Assembly (NCBI GenBank): GCA_030141605.1
Contig: JAQGDQ010000248.1
Location: 186,001 to 250,000, forward strand
From: Tubiluchus corallicola
Lineage: Eukaryota > Priapulida > Priapulimorpha > Priapulimorphida > Tubiluchidae
DNA: 64,000 nt
Direction: 5' to 3'
This document shows positions 1 through 34,989 of this stretch, in pieces. A model generated the notes under the pieces. It worked only from the letters and a program-made list of their open reading frames with translations, was not told the DNA's origin and ran no database searches. The first letter of the stretch is position 1, and every line of letters starts with the position of its first letter. Position numbers and translations under genes: made by a program.

Positions 1-149
1 TACACAAAAGCATACTGATAGTACAGTTTACACAACATTTCATGCGGACTATGTTTTAAATGTTTAGTCAATTTTTGTTTGCCTGAAAGACTACTGATTG
101 ACTGCCTGACTAACTAATTGACTGACAGACCGATATGGGTAGCACGCAC

Positions 150-548
150 CTGAGCCACTGGGCTTTTCAAATTTCTTGAGGTAGAGAGCATAATAATCAT
201 GAAAATTTTTCCACTGAGCTTGCACTCTTAACCTAGAAAGATAATTGGTTAACAAAGGCAGGCACAAATGTAGCAAAGAATAAAGAAATAAAGATCCAGA
301 AAATCTTCATACAGTGGACAGCACGGAAAATGTACATTCGGACTAAACACGAGAAAAGACAAAATTTAACAAAGCTGTTAGCTTTTGGCAAGAGTATCTC
401 ACAGAAATTACCTATTTGTAATTTCAAGTGCTTCTGCAATGTCTTTCCATGCGGTCTCCTTTTTATTTAAGTCTTTATATGATGGTGATGCGTAGCCCTA
501 CAGACAAGCACAGCGTTGCACTTCAATTAATGAATTTTCATCCTCCAT
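150..548 (-). pseudogene. MADF-domain gene fragment with in-frame stop
   Basis: Read on the minus strand, an ATG at 548-546 opens MEDENSLIEVQRCACL, then a TAG at 500-498, and the same frame continues with GYASPSYKDLNKKETAWKD. The exon ends at a GT donor after 412. A second exon (232-150, AG acceptor and GT donor, matching phase) gives RLRVQAQWKNFHDYYAL and ends KPSGSG. The order LIE..V, SYKD, AW..IA, WKN..D.Y matches the MADF (Myb/SANT-like in Adf-1) DNA-binding domain. The stop sits where family members usually have the tyrosine of a CLY-type motif. Either this is a decayed copy, or the true first exon lies elsewhere and TGTCTGTAG at 508-500 is a splice acceptor. MADF proteins occur as transcription factors and as accessory proteins of PIF/Harbinger transposons; which applies here is unknown. 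It lies just downstream of the last visible ABCC4 exon, on the same strand. Confidence 0.6.
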
Positions 549-683
549 TTTGGATAAAACAATGGGACAAAGGTTCACAAAGGTAAATAGAAACAATTTC
601 TATTTCTAAAAAATGCACGAAACTCGCTTAAAGCGCGCTTCTAGTGCAGGTCAACTGGATTAATATAACTAGTTCTTAAAATG

Positions 684-809
684 TAGCGCGCGTAGCACAT
701 GTCAGAGTAGTGCGTGTAGCACATGTCAGAGTAGCGCGCGTAGCACATGTCAGAGTAGCGCGAAGCACATGTCAGAATAGCGTGCGTAGCACATGTCAGA
801 GTAGCGCGC
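684..809. repeat. 24-bp tandem repeat, about 5 copies
   Basis: Five near-identical copies of gtagcacatgtcagagtagc followed by gcgc lie head to tail, with a few substitutions. The array falls between ABCC4 exon 13 and the MADF fragment. It is CpG-rich compared with its surroundings. Confidence 0.85.
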
Positions 810-855
810 TTTTGGTGCAGACATGCCTTAACTCTCTACCAATGTTATTATTTAC

Positions 856-24347
<23,492 letters not shown>

Positions 24348-25793
24348 ACAGCGAAAAGTCTGAAACAACTACATTCAAATCATGTGGAATCCTTATGTGA
24401 AATACAGATATAACACACCGGGCACAAAAACAGTTCACATTCAGCACCTGCCATACTCGAAACTAACACAAGCTGTATAAAACTATAAACTCGTTACTGT
24501 TGAGTAACTTCTTCAGTTTAAACACATCAACTCCCGCTAGGCATGCGCACTGCTAATCCTGCAACACTGGCCATCCAGTACGGTCCACAGATGAAAAAGA
24601 ACCAGTTCCTAAAAGTTCCTCCGACTCTAAGAAATGCCAAAGAAGTGAAGCAACGCACGACCTTAGAAATAAACTTGTATAATTATATGAAAGTGATGGT
24701 GCCAGTATAATAAAAATAATTATATAATATTTTTAAATATTCGTAATTTGAAAAGCTTTCTAAGGTTATTACGTGTCTGTCTGACAATGTTGACTCATGC
24801 TACTCAGGTAGGCAACATTAACTTTTCAATGTGCAATTGCATTTCTGTAAAAATTTTCTTCAAAAAAAAAACAAACAAACTAGCGTAAAAGCATTACAAC
24901 ATTAATTGCTAATAACAAGCCCATTAGCAACCTTATTTAGTCAAATACCACTTATGGTCAGCATTTATTTACAATTTAAATAATATCACACTTATCACAA
25001 TAAAACAAAATTACTAAGACAAGATGATTATCACATTATTAATATTAATATTATTGTAACACAAGTCAATGAAACAGTAAATAAAAGAAGTGAACCCATG
25101 ACTAGGAAATACATTGAGCAACCACCAATCGTGCTATTCAGCTACTTATAATAGAAAACATAAATTGGTTTGCATATACTAAAACTTCATCGAAGCAAAA
25201 TTACAAAATAATTACGAGATTCGCAAAACATCAAACACGTTATTGCAAAGATCAAAAATCTATTGCAAAGATCTATTTGTCATAATAGCCTCTTGAGTCT
25301 TTAAAACTGACCAAATTCAGATCCCATATACAGATCGCAATAATCAAAAGCTACATACAGTCTGAGATGTGAAAAGGTTTTGTGTCTGCGGTTTTACGTT
25401 ATTTATTGTTCGCACAAGGGTGGCGTAAGCACGTTCAATGCACCGACTTGTAGTTGGCTGGGGGACACAGTGAAAATTTCCAACGTGGTGCTGAAAGCAG
25501 AAGTGCAACAGTGGAGAGGGCATTTAACATGATACCAAGTTGTGTTTAAAGCAACCACCGAGAAACTTCATCGCTCATGATCATTTGTGAATCCACCCCT
25601 TGTCACTGTGACAGCACTTAGCCCTTGCACATGACATCATGGTCAAAATGTTAATAATCTAATTATAGGAGACTGTTTTTGATTTACACACTTGTAAAAA
25701 CATCAAGTTTTTGTTGCATCTGATGCACATGTAATTCCATGGTACTTGTTAGCACAAATAAGCACTTGAAGTATCATGATGCTGACCGTCTGG
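24348..25793. other. Intergenic: ABCC4 upstream, LIPT2 downstream
   Basis: This stretch must hold the ABCC4 promoter and the LIPT2 3' end, since both genes read leftward. I see no convincing TATA box, initiator or further exon. An AT-rich stretch with ATTAAT words lies at 25020-25060. Confidence 0.5.
25402..25407 (-). terminator. Possible LIPT2 polyadenylation signal
   Basis: AATAAA on the minus strand, 387 bp past the LIPT2 stop codon. Such hexamers are common in AT-rich DNA, so this is only a candidate. Confidence 0.25.
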
Positions 25794-26044
25794 TCAGGAA
25801 ATTCCACGAAATGCAGATGAATTCAATTTGTCTAAAATTATGTCACAACTAAAAACATCAGAAAAGCATTTTAGGAAAACATGCAAAACTTTATTCACTG
25901 TGACACTTTTCCCCAGTTCAGCAGAAACTGAAGTTACCTCTTTGTCCACTAGTCCACATGGCACAATATGTTTGAACCAGCTTAAATCAGTATCACAGTT
26001 AATAGCTAAACCGTGTGTAGTGACATAGCGACTAGCATGGACAC
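25794..26044 (-). CDS. LIPT2: LIPT2 exon 2
   Basis: Encodes residues 149-231, from VHASRYVTTHGLAINC to FRGIS-stop (TGA at 25796-25794). It contains C178. Acceptor TTCTTTAG|GTGTCC. The intron is 555 bp. Confidence 0.94.
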
Positions 26045-27044
26045 CTAAAGAAGAAATATCAAGGTGATTATAATATTTAACATACAATGTACAAGATCGT
26101 TGCTGATATCAAGCAAACTCATTGTGTAAATGGAAAAAATATATGAGAAAACACTTGGTATTCCAAACTATGAAAATAAATAAACGCAGAAAGAGCAATG
26201 CAAAACAACAACAGCAACTAAGTTGCACAACAATGCAGCAGACCAATCAGCAACATCACAAACAGCATCAAAACACTCAGCTGTTGTTTACTATACACCG
26301 TTTGCCAAACAAAGCCAAAAAACTCCAAATAAGAACATAAAAAAATTATGTGTTTGAGCCCATTTAATCACAAGAATCCATAGACTGTTCAGGCCCACAC
26401 AAGCAATGATAGATGTGCATGTGCTGATCAAAGATGATACCAGAGAATGATGAGCGAAACAACCCGAAGTTTGGCTGAAAATATCTGAAGGAGTCTGCAG
26501 ACATATTATCTGCAGGGAGACTGGACATTTTAGACATCATGCTATTATTGAAGCAAACATTATATCACAAAAGCAGAAAAATGGTAAACAAACATTTACC
26601 GATTGCAGCTATTTTTCTATCCTCCACCCAAACACCAACATCTTTTGTTGTAGTGGCTTCAATTCCAAAACAATGACATGTGTTCACTATTGTTGTTTCT
26701 ACAGCAGAAATATAGCCTTTTATTCTGAGCTTAAAATCTTTTAAGTTAATAACAGGATATGCAACCAGCTGCCCTGGGCCATGGTATGTTATTAATCCAC
26801 CACGATCAGTGACACAAAAGTCAGCTCCAAGGCTTCGCAATCTTTTTTCATCTTCTGGCGTATAAGTTTTGTTGCGAACACCGACAGTGTACACATGATT
26901 ATGTTCCACAGCCAATATACAATTATGGTTTTCTCCAGAGCTTTGATTGTCCATGTGTTTCCTAAATGCCATTGCCTGAACATTTATTGCATTCTGGTAA
27001 GACATTCGACCAAGGTTGAACACAGTTACAGGGAGTCTTCCCAT
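25794..27044 (-). CDS. LIPT2: Lipoyl(octanoyl) transferase 2, two exons
   Basis: Exons 27044-26600 and 26044-25794 (minus) join through G|GT to give 231 aa, the same length as human LIPT2. The enzyme moves octanoate from mitochondrial acyl carrier protein to lipoyl-domain lysines, the first step of lipoate synthesis for 2-oxoacid dehydrogenases and the glycine cleavage system. Visible: the start GRLPVTVFNLGRMSYQ, the LipB signature RGGLITYHGPGQL at 81-93, the conserved lysine in DRKIAAIG (K144), HGLAINC.TDL.WF, and the catalytic cysteine in IVPCGL (C178). The ATG at 27044 fits the family length. An in-frame ATG at 27116 would add 24 residues (MKFYSVQLKILK...), possibly a mitochondrial leader or simply 5'UTR. 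It lies about 1.4 kb upstream of ABCC4 on the same strand, with no evident functional link. Confidence 0.95.
26600..27044 (-). CDS. LIPT2: LIPT2 exon 1
   Basis: Encodes residues 1-148 plus one base. It contains the RGG...HGPGQL motif and K144. Donor GCAATCG|GTAAATG. Confidence 0.94.
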
Positions 27045-27429
27045 GATATTTACATTACCACCATATTGAATCTGCAAAGATTTAAGAATCTTAAGTTGTA
27101 CAGAATAAAATTTCATGGCAATATTATAGTATTAAAATGGCAAACATAGATTTTATAATTCATAGGTTTTCTAGGCTTCTGTTGATTAGCAATAAAAATA
27201 CTTTTTGGGTGTCTATTTTGAAAAATATAATGAAAATAGGCCTTGTATCCAAAAACACCATCTTAACTATATAGCTTAGTTAGAAATCTATGACTTTTCA
27301 ACTTCATAGCAATTGTACAGTAGTGCGACAGTATTAACTCAAGGTTACGTGTCGCTTACATACCAAGCTAGCACCAAGCATTGATTTGTACAAGTATATA
27401 TCAGTGGATTATAAAACAGAAAGAGGAAC

Positions 27430-27660
27430 TGATGATATGAGTATAGAAAACCGTAGTAAGCAAATAGAACATATCAACGGAGGTGGCATAACAGAAATGG
27501 TCAGAGAAGAATATAAGAAAATCACAGACTATTAGTGTTTGAAACAATGGTTATGCCTGCTTTATTAACAAATGTGGAGGTATGGGAAAGACTGAGTGAA
27601 AGTGGCAAAACAATGAATAGTGACAGAAGACAAGAAGTAATTATATGTTACTGTCCAACA
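27430..27660 (+). mobile_element. Possible LINE C-terminal scrap
   Basis: One frame reads ENRSKQIEHINGGG and, after a stop, another reads VFETMVMPALLTNVEVWERL. The FE.MV.P.LL..VE.W pattern resembles the region after the RT domain of several non-LTR retrotransposons. Short and broken. The rest of 27117-28739 holds nothing I can name. Confidence 0.35.
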
Positions 27661-28739
27661 TGTTGATTTGTGGAATTTGGTTAGTGAAACAACATGTTCG
27701 CTATAAGCGGTTACTATAGCTAAGAGTAAGACTAAGAGTAAGAAACAGAAATGTAAAGAAAGGTTTAGTAAGTACGGAAAAGGAGAAAATATTAGGTAGT
27801 TGAGCAGACAACACAGAAAAATTAGGGAATATTATTTTTTATACAATTTGAATATCCCTGAAAATAATTTAAAACAAAAGAAAACAGTTGGAAAAAGAGA
27901 ACTGAGGAAAGCAATAGACATACTGGGTGGTAAATAACTTTTTGCTAGAAGGGCACAAAAACAAAAACAATATGGCACACAACAAAAAAATATCACACCA
28001 TAATATTGCTGAAACAGTAGAGAACCTACAATGGTTCCAATATTTATTGTCAAAGCCTTGTGCATCTCGCACAGCCTGTAATCTATTTACAGCGAATCGA
28101 AACACTCAATAAATATCTTACAGCTGTTTCACACATTTGTCTGTTTAATACTAATCATAGTAAAGTAATTTTCCAGCTGTTTTGATAGTCTATATGCTTT
28201 ACATTTTTCCAAAAGCAGACTATATGGCAAGTAGTCAAAAACCTTGAGCAAGTTTATTAAAGTAGCACCAATAATATTTGTTCTCCCGGTCTTCAGTTAC
28301 TCTTAGGAGTAAGGACTCGAAACCAAATATTTTTCTAAAAGCCAATATCAAAAATATCATTAAAATAACTAGTCATTTAGTCTGCAATGATGCTTCCAAA
28401 AACTGCCGAGGTAGAAGGAAGTATACTTACAGACATTTAATTTAGTTTATCCATATTATGTTCCTTTTTATAAACTAATGACTCATCAGTATATTTCAGT
28501 TCTTGTCAAAACTGAGAAATTTTGATAGACTTTCCAATCAGATTTTTTGAGGGATGCAGCTTAAGCTTCAGCAGGATAAATAAGTTTCAGATTTTGGCTG
28601 GTCATGGCAAATTACCTTAGAGACATTTAGCTTTTTATAAACATCTTTGTGGGTAACCAGCCTGAAATTAAAACAATTTGCTCTGACTACATTGTTTCTA
28701 TTAAATGGTAACTGAGTGGTCATTATAGCTCAATAGAAG

Positions 28740-30240
28740 TCATTCACCGAAAATTTAATTAATGATGCCGTTTCTCATCTCAAAGATGACTCAGCAATGG
28801 GATCCGACCAGTTTCATCCCTTTGCAATAAAGCAGCTTAAGACAATGCTAGCAACTCCGCTTAAGATGATATTTAAAAAATCACTCGATGAAGGGAAAGT
28901 ACCTTGCCCATGGAAAAATGAGAAAGAAACCTAAAAACAAATTACCGACCAATCAGTTTAACATCAGTGATTTGCAAACTACTGGAAAGAATTACCAAGA
29001 AACGTTTAGTTTCCCAGAATCTTCTTAGTGATTGTGTTACAGTATGGATTCATCAAAGGTAGCTCATGTATACTAAACTTGTTGGATGCTTTAACTGACT
29101 GGCAACATTCAATTGAACAAGATTGGGATGTAGATGTGATATATTATGATTTTCAGAAAGCATTTGACAAGGTTCCCCACAAGAAACTTCTTTTGAAACT
29201 GCAGGCTTACAGAATATCTGGTAACATTTTAGCATGGATTCAAGAGTTTTTAACAAATCGTTAGCAGTGTGTAATAATCAAATGTAGTAAGTCGTCCGAT
29301 GTTGCTGTAAAGAGTGGCGTACCACAGGGCAGTGTGCTCGGACCCTTAATTATTTCTTACCTATGCTAATGACCTACCAGACAAATTAACATCAACAGTC
29401 AAAATGTTTGCCGATGACATGAAGATATACAAAAGTGTAAAGTCAACTTATGATCGTATGACACTGCATTGTGATATATCGGTCATGGATGCATGGTCCA
29501 GAGAATGCTAAATGTCATAATTAACACAGATAAATGCAAAACATCTAGGGAACAACCATGACAAATTTAACTATTCCATGAGTGATAGGTCAGGCGGGCA
29601 GAGAATCATAACGCAAATTGAGTGTCAAAAGGATCTTGGGGTATATGTGGATAGCAAGCTGACATTGAGCCAATATATTGATGAAGTCACCAAGAAAGAA
29701 GCAAGAGGCTAATTAGAAGAACTTTCAGTTTCCTAGATATGCCAATGTTTCTGATTCTATACAAAACATTTCTCCGTCCTATCCTTGACTACAGAGATGT
29801 CATATGGAATCCATCTAGGCTGAACGCAATAAAAAAAGTGGAATCTGTCCAACGTAGAGCTACAAAATTAATTCCTGCCATAAGTCATCAGACGTATTCA
29901 GAACGGATGAAAAATTTGAAACTCCTCTCATTGAGATTTCGAAGGAAGAGAGGCGATTTGATCCTGCGGTTTCGTATGAAGAACAATCTGACTAAACTAC
30001 AGCCTGGTCATTATTTTGCTAATAATCTCTGAGGTACTGGATATAAAGTTATTAAGCCCAGATGCACAAACAGGAATAGGTTTATGTTTAAGACTATCAG
30101 TGATTGGAAATCATTAAATACTAAGGTATGGTGTGCCACTAATGCTTCACACTTTAGGACACAACTCAATCAGTATTATAAAACCATTTTGAAATGTATC
30201 ACGACCCATTTCAGCCTGCATGGACCCTATTGACGGAGAA
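28740..30240 (+). mobile_element. CR1/jockey-like LINE reverse transcriptase relic
   Basis: Successive frames give the RT domain and its C-terminal extension: SHLKDDSAMGSDQFHPFAIK with PLKMIFKKSLDEGKVP..W, then QYGFIKGSSCILNLLDAL, YYDFQKAFDKVPHKKLL, SGVPQGSVLGP, the active-site FADD at 29407-29418, and FLRPILDYRDVIWNPS...ESVQRRATKLIP to the end. It carries several frameshifts and stops (for example TAG at 29262), so it is dead. The 5' part with ORF1 and endonuclease is not seen (5' truncation is usual). Sequence to about 30540 may be 3'UTR, with a GATGATAA-like tail at 30587. Confidence 0.88.
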
Positions 30241-30540
30241 TTAAAGACTCATACCTGGCTATACACCACAATGGCATAGTATTAACAGTTACAGCGTTTA
30301 ACCAGATCCACAACGTTATGTATACAATTAAGTATTGCAGCCATGGGCAAAAATCTATTAACTTTGCCCTGATCATCGAAGGTAAAAATTATGCTCCCCT
30401 TTATACTGCACAGGGTATATATTGTATTAAGGAAGGAAAAATTGTCCTGAGCAAAATTATGGAAAAAACGTTGGCTGTTAGTAATGGAAAAATAATGGAA
30501 TAGATACTACTTTAAATGGTTTACAGGACAGTCGAGTGGA

Positions 30541-33500
30541 GGACTATATCCCGTCCCGTTAAAAAAGGGTATGGGACATAGATAGAAGATGATAAACATG
30601 CTTTGTATATGTACAAATTATACAGGCACACACGTACTACGTATGACATGTAGTACGTATGTACATAAACGTCAATTCAATTTTCAAAGACAGAATACCA
30701 TTCCAGGCATGTGACGTAAGTAAAATATTTCTACATGATAAAATTTTACAAGCTTACTCAGCTATTGTAGTTATTATTCATTATTTTCTAGGACAATGAA
30801 AAGTCCACATAAGGCAGGAGGCCACTAAAAATCACTGCAGTTTCCTCGATATTATCAATGTCAAATCTCTTAGTAACGAACACAGAAAATTACTTTGTAG
30901 TTGTACATTTTCTTCGTTCATCATTCATTAGCGCGCAGACATGTTAATAAGATGGTAAATTCTGTCCCCATTTGTCTCCGCTTTTTGCAACAAATTTAAT
31001 GTGCCTTTCCTTACCACTTGATCAAAAGTAAGACTTGCCATCATAGTAGTTTTTTTAAGAAATTAAAAAAATGCGAGAAAATTAACATGGTGACCTAGTG
31101 AAGGAGCCCTCGAAATAAATGAATAAAATTATTAAAATAAACAATTAAAATAAAATAATTAAAATTAGATGTTAAAAGTTTAACATGATAGTGGAAAGGA
31201 AAAAAGAAAAGAAATAGAAGTTGTTGATAATAAAAAGTGTTACTAATAACTTGTGCTAAAAATAAACACAAAATCCTCCAATAAATCAAACTTCAAAAAA
31301 TATCAAAAATAAAGTAATTGGACGAACATATTCAAGTGACTATTGTGGAGAACTATCATGTCAAGTGTATTTGTTTTTTATGATTTTTGATTTATCAGTT
31401 TACTCAGTTTTATATCAGATTAAGTTTTTTATTTGTTTGCTTATTTCACACGTTATCTCTAAGGGTTAAGTCTAAAAAGTCATTTTAATCCTGCTAAAAA
31501 ATGAATTTAGTTTTCAGTTTTGTCGTCAGATCTACATGTAATTCATAGCTGTGAAAAATAAAAGGAGCAGCTAAAAGATAAATATACTATGACAGACAGT
31601 ATCTATTGCAATCTAAATTAATATATTAGTAAATTATTATGACAATTAGACATCACATCACGAGTTAGCAGAACAATATTTGGAATTTTTATATGCAAAT
31701 ATGTAACATTTTAGTTAATTTCTGACAGCAGTGGTCAAGGGATCACGTTTTGTCACTTTTGTGCTCTAACTGCAAAAAATTAACTAAGTAATGCTGAAAC
31801 TAGTCAGTAAATTTTGGGTTGCCAGTGTGTAAAAGAAGCACTCTGTAAAAGAAGGCTACATTATATAATTCCCATCCAGCATTACTTATAGCTGCATACA
31901 TGTTAACACGACATAAAGCTTTTTTTCCTAGCAGGAACAGTTAATTGAAAAAACTCATTTATTTTTTATGCCAAAGCATCCCATTTAGATTCGCTCTTTA
32001 TTAAATCTTTATTCCTGGTGTGAGCATTATTACGGCAGACAAAGGGCAATTAATCATCGCGCACCCTTACTCAATTGTTCGTGTTGCCAGACAGTCCCAG
32101 TCACTTTCATAGATCGGCGATTTAGCGATTCTGTTTCATAGATCGCCATAGGGTGACATAGATCAAACAAATGGAGGGTAAGCACTATATATTTCTTTAC
32201 AATTCTATTTTCCATGATTTTTACATTGAAGTAAATGTTAGTGGAAATCGCGAGTAATATTATTTCAAGGTTAAGAAGAGGAAAGGATCTTAGTCTCCTG
32301 ACCAAATTGGAAAGGCTTAAATGTGGAGTTTTTTCATTACAAAATCCGAAAATGATCAATGTTTAATTCATTCCAGCCCCAATCTTAAAGTGCTCTTCAC
32401 ATACTTGTTGTCTCTAGCAGTCTTGCTGCTATTCAGCAGCAGTACAGATTCTATTATACCTGTTATATGCTTCACAATATTACACAACTGAATTTTTTTT
32501 AAATATCAAACTACAATTTGCCATAAATGATTTGTTCAAATGAGCAAGTTTAAATTTTGCAAAAATGAGATTTTATTCTGTTTGACCGAAATTTTTTCAT
32601 CAGCTGTATTCTGTTGTGTGAGCATGCTATACCACACAGCAATTGTGGAAGATAACACTATCAAAACAAAGCCCTATATGACAGACCTGCAAAAAAGTGC
32701 GTGTTTCGATGGGTTACTCACCAAATTAACCCTTTCCCTGCAACATGTACAACACAAATACAAAGACAGAATTTTTGTTTGCCGATAACAATTAAGCTCA
32801 AACCAACCTTATTTGCCATATTTCTAACAACTTATACTGATTGCGTCACAATGAGCATTCTGTATTACGAAAATCAAGGCGGTAAAACACAGGGTCTTTA
32901 TCAAAATTTAAAGTTCAGACACTGCTTACAACTTGACAAAGCTTTAATTACAATAGAAAGTTTGCTTTCTTACTTTTACTGTAAAAACATTATTTTTTTT
33001 ACACCTTCAATGAATTCAAAGTACTTCAATTCCCCTTTAATATTCGCTTTTGGTTGGTCTCAATTACTTCACTGAATATGAGTAATTATCTCGTTGAGGC
33101 AGGATGTATTCACATTTGAAGATGGCTAATATACTTTTGCCACTTCAACTTATAGGGTTAGTATTCATAATCGAGCCACTTTCTTACCACCATATGTTCC
33201 AACTATAAGGACGCCCTGGCACGGCATAAATACTAGATTTCAACTTGGTAACGTATTAGATAAGCATGGAATAAACCCATGATTGTTACATCAAATTTGA
33301 CTGAACAAAAAAGCGTGAAGACAATACTAAGCCAGAATTTGAACAGTTATAGTTTAAACGCTGTCATTGTAAAGAGAAGAATGAATGCCTTTGAGTTACA
33401 AGTACATAATGTACATTGTGTTGCTGATTTGGTTTTTGTTTTTAAATAAAACGTTTAATGCTTGCTGAAAATGCGAAATGATCGCTTTAAAATTCGGATT

Positions 33501-34406
33501 AACCCAAATAATTAATAACTGGCCTACAGATAGTGTGGGCGTGTGTGATAGTAAACGAAATCAAAGCACAGCGAATAACTGTCAACGACTCAAAGCTTAT
33601 GTTTACTGAAGTTGAACGGTAAGGTCACGTGATAAGATTGCATTATTTACAGATGTATGGCCGCTTCTTTTAAAATATATAATAAATATTTTCTGCGTGG
33701 TTTTTCAATTTTTAGTATCACTGAGTAACTTATTGTGGCATAACTGGTTTTAATCGCGTTCAATGGTAGTTGTACATATTACTTATTGTAATAAAATAGA
33801 AATCCTGACTTGACAGCAGTTGAACTGCTCCTGTGGCGAGCTATTCCAGTACAATCATGATCATTGATCAGTATGAATTGAATAATGCAGTGTGTTACAA
33901 ATAGAAATATTGTTTAAGAATTTTAACTAGGTGAGTGACTCTGTCTAGTTTAATAACATTTATTGTTAAAATGTATCATCATGTGACAGTAGATTTACCC
34001 TGTCGGCTTGACAAAGTAGTGTTCAGTAAATACTAGCAGAAAGCTGAAGTACGTTTTGATGATGCAATTGACAATGCTAAACAACGTGGTCATCAGACTT
34101 TGTTATGTTAATCGCTTAAATGCTGCTCATAATTCTTGTGAGATGTGGAAGATCTTTAAATCGCACGCAAAAAGAATTTCAGAATTAGAATTAATTGCTA
34201 GATTCACCATGAGCATACAATGATAATTTACACAGAGAGCATTAAATGAACGCAAATTTTACACAGAAAAAACATTAATATATAATTTTTGTTGAGACTG
34301 CTGGTATGCCTCTGGACAACACCAGGAAGAAAATCTTGTGTTGGTGCTGCCCAGATTAATGGTAAATTTGAAAGTTGAGAAACAAAAACAGAAGTGCATT
34401 AAAGGA
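30541..34406. other. Intergenic stretch without recognised genes
   Basis: AT-rich sequence with only short, unconvincing reading frames. I found no conserved exon, RNA gene or complete transposon. A few protein-like phrases near 34030-34200 could be a decayed 5' part of the downstream LINE. Confidence 0.5.
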
Positions 34407-34468
34407 TCTCTCTCACACTCACTCACTCTCACACATTCACTCACACACACAACACACACACACACTCT
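34407..34468. repeat. (CT/CA)n low-complexity tract
   Basis: CTCTCACACTCACTCACTC passing into CACACA dinucleotides. Confidence 0.9.
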
Positions 34469-34989
34469 TCCTAGAATGAGGACAAAGTGCAAAACGTAGA
34501 AATTCGGCATGTTGATGAGGAATACATGAACGACACATATTAGTACGGATGATGTTATGACGACAATTAAGTTATGATAATATTTCCAAAGCATAAATAT
34601 ATCCAAAATAAGAATAAAATAAAAAAGGCACAATTGTTTGCTAATTATATTACATAGTTTTATAGGGATGAATTGACAGTTGTGAATATTTGCATGTACA
34701 TGCTGTGAAGTAATGTTGGTATATACGTTATACATCCACACATTTAAAGTGATCATTCAAAATATGTTTGATTTAAGATTTTTCTTTAGTTTATGAATTG
34801 ATACAGAGGTTTTAATGGATTCAGGTAATTTATTCCAAATTACCTAGCAATACTGTTCTTCATCAATACAGTACAGCTAGCAATACTTAAATTCTCTAGC
34901 AATACTGTTCTTTCTCTTTTTTATGGTAATAACTCCCCTATTTTGATGAAGGTAAGAAATGTGATATTCTTCAAAGTTATTTTTTGATA

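Noticed and set aside
30318-30503. 61-codon frame after the LINE
   Set aside because: No similarity to a known domain; probably LINE 3'UTR or flanking sequence.
34259-34756. 165-codon minus-strand frame
   Set aside because: It crosses a CA/CT low-complexity tract (giving a VCVCVV run), and the rest has no recognisable domain.
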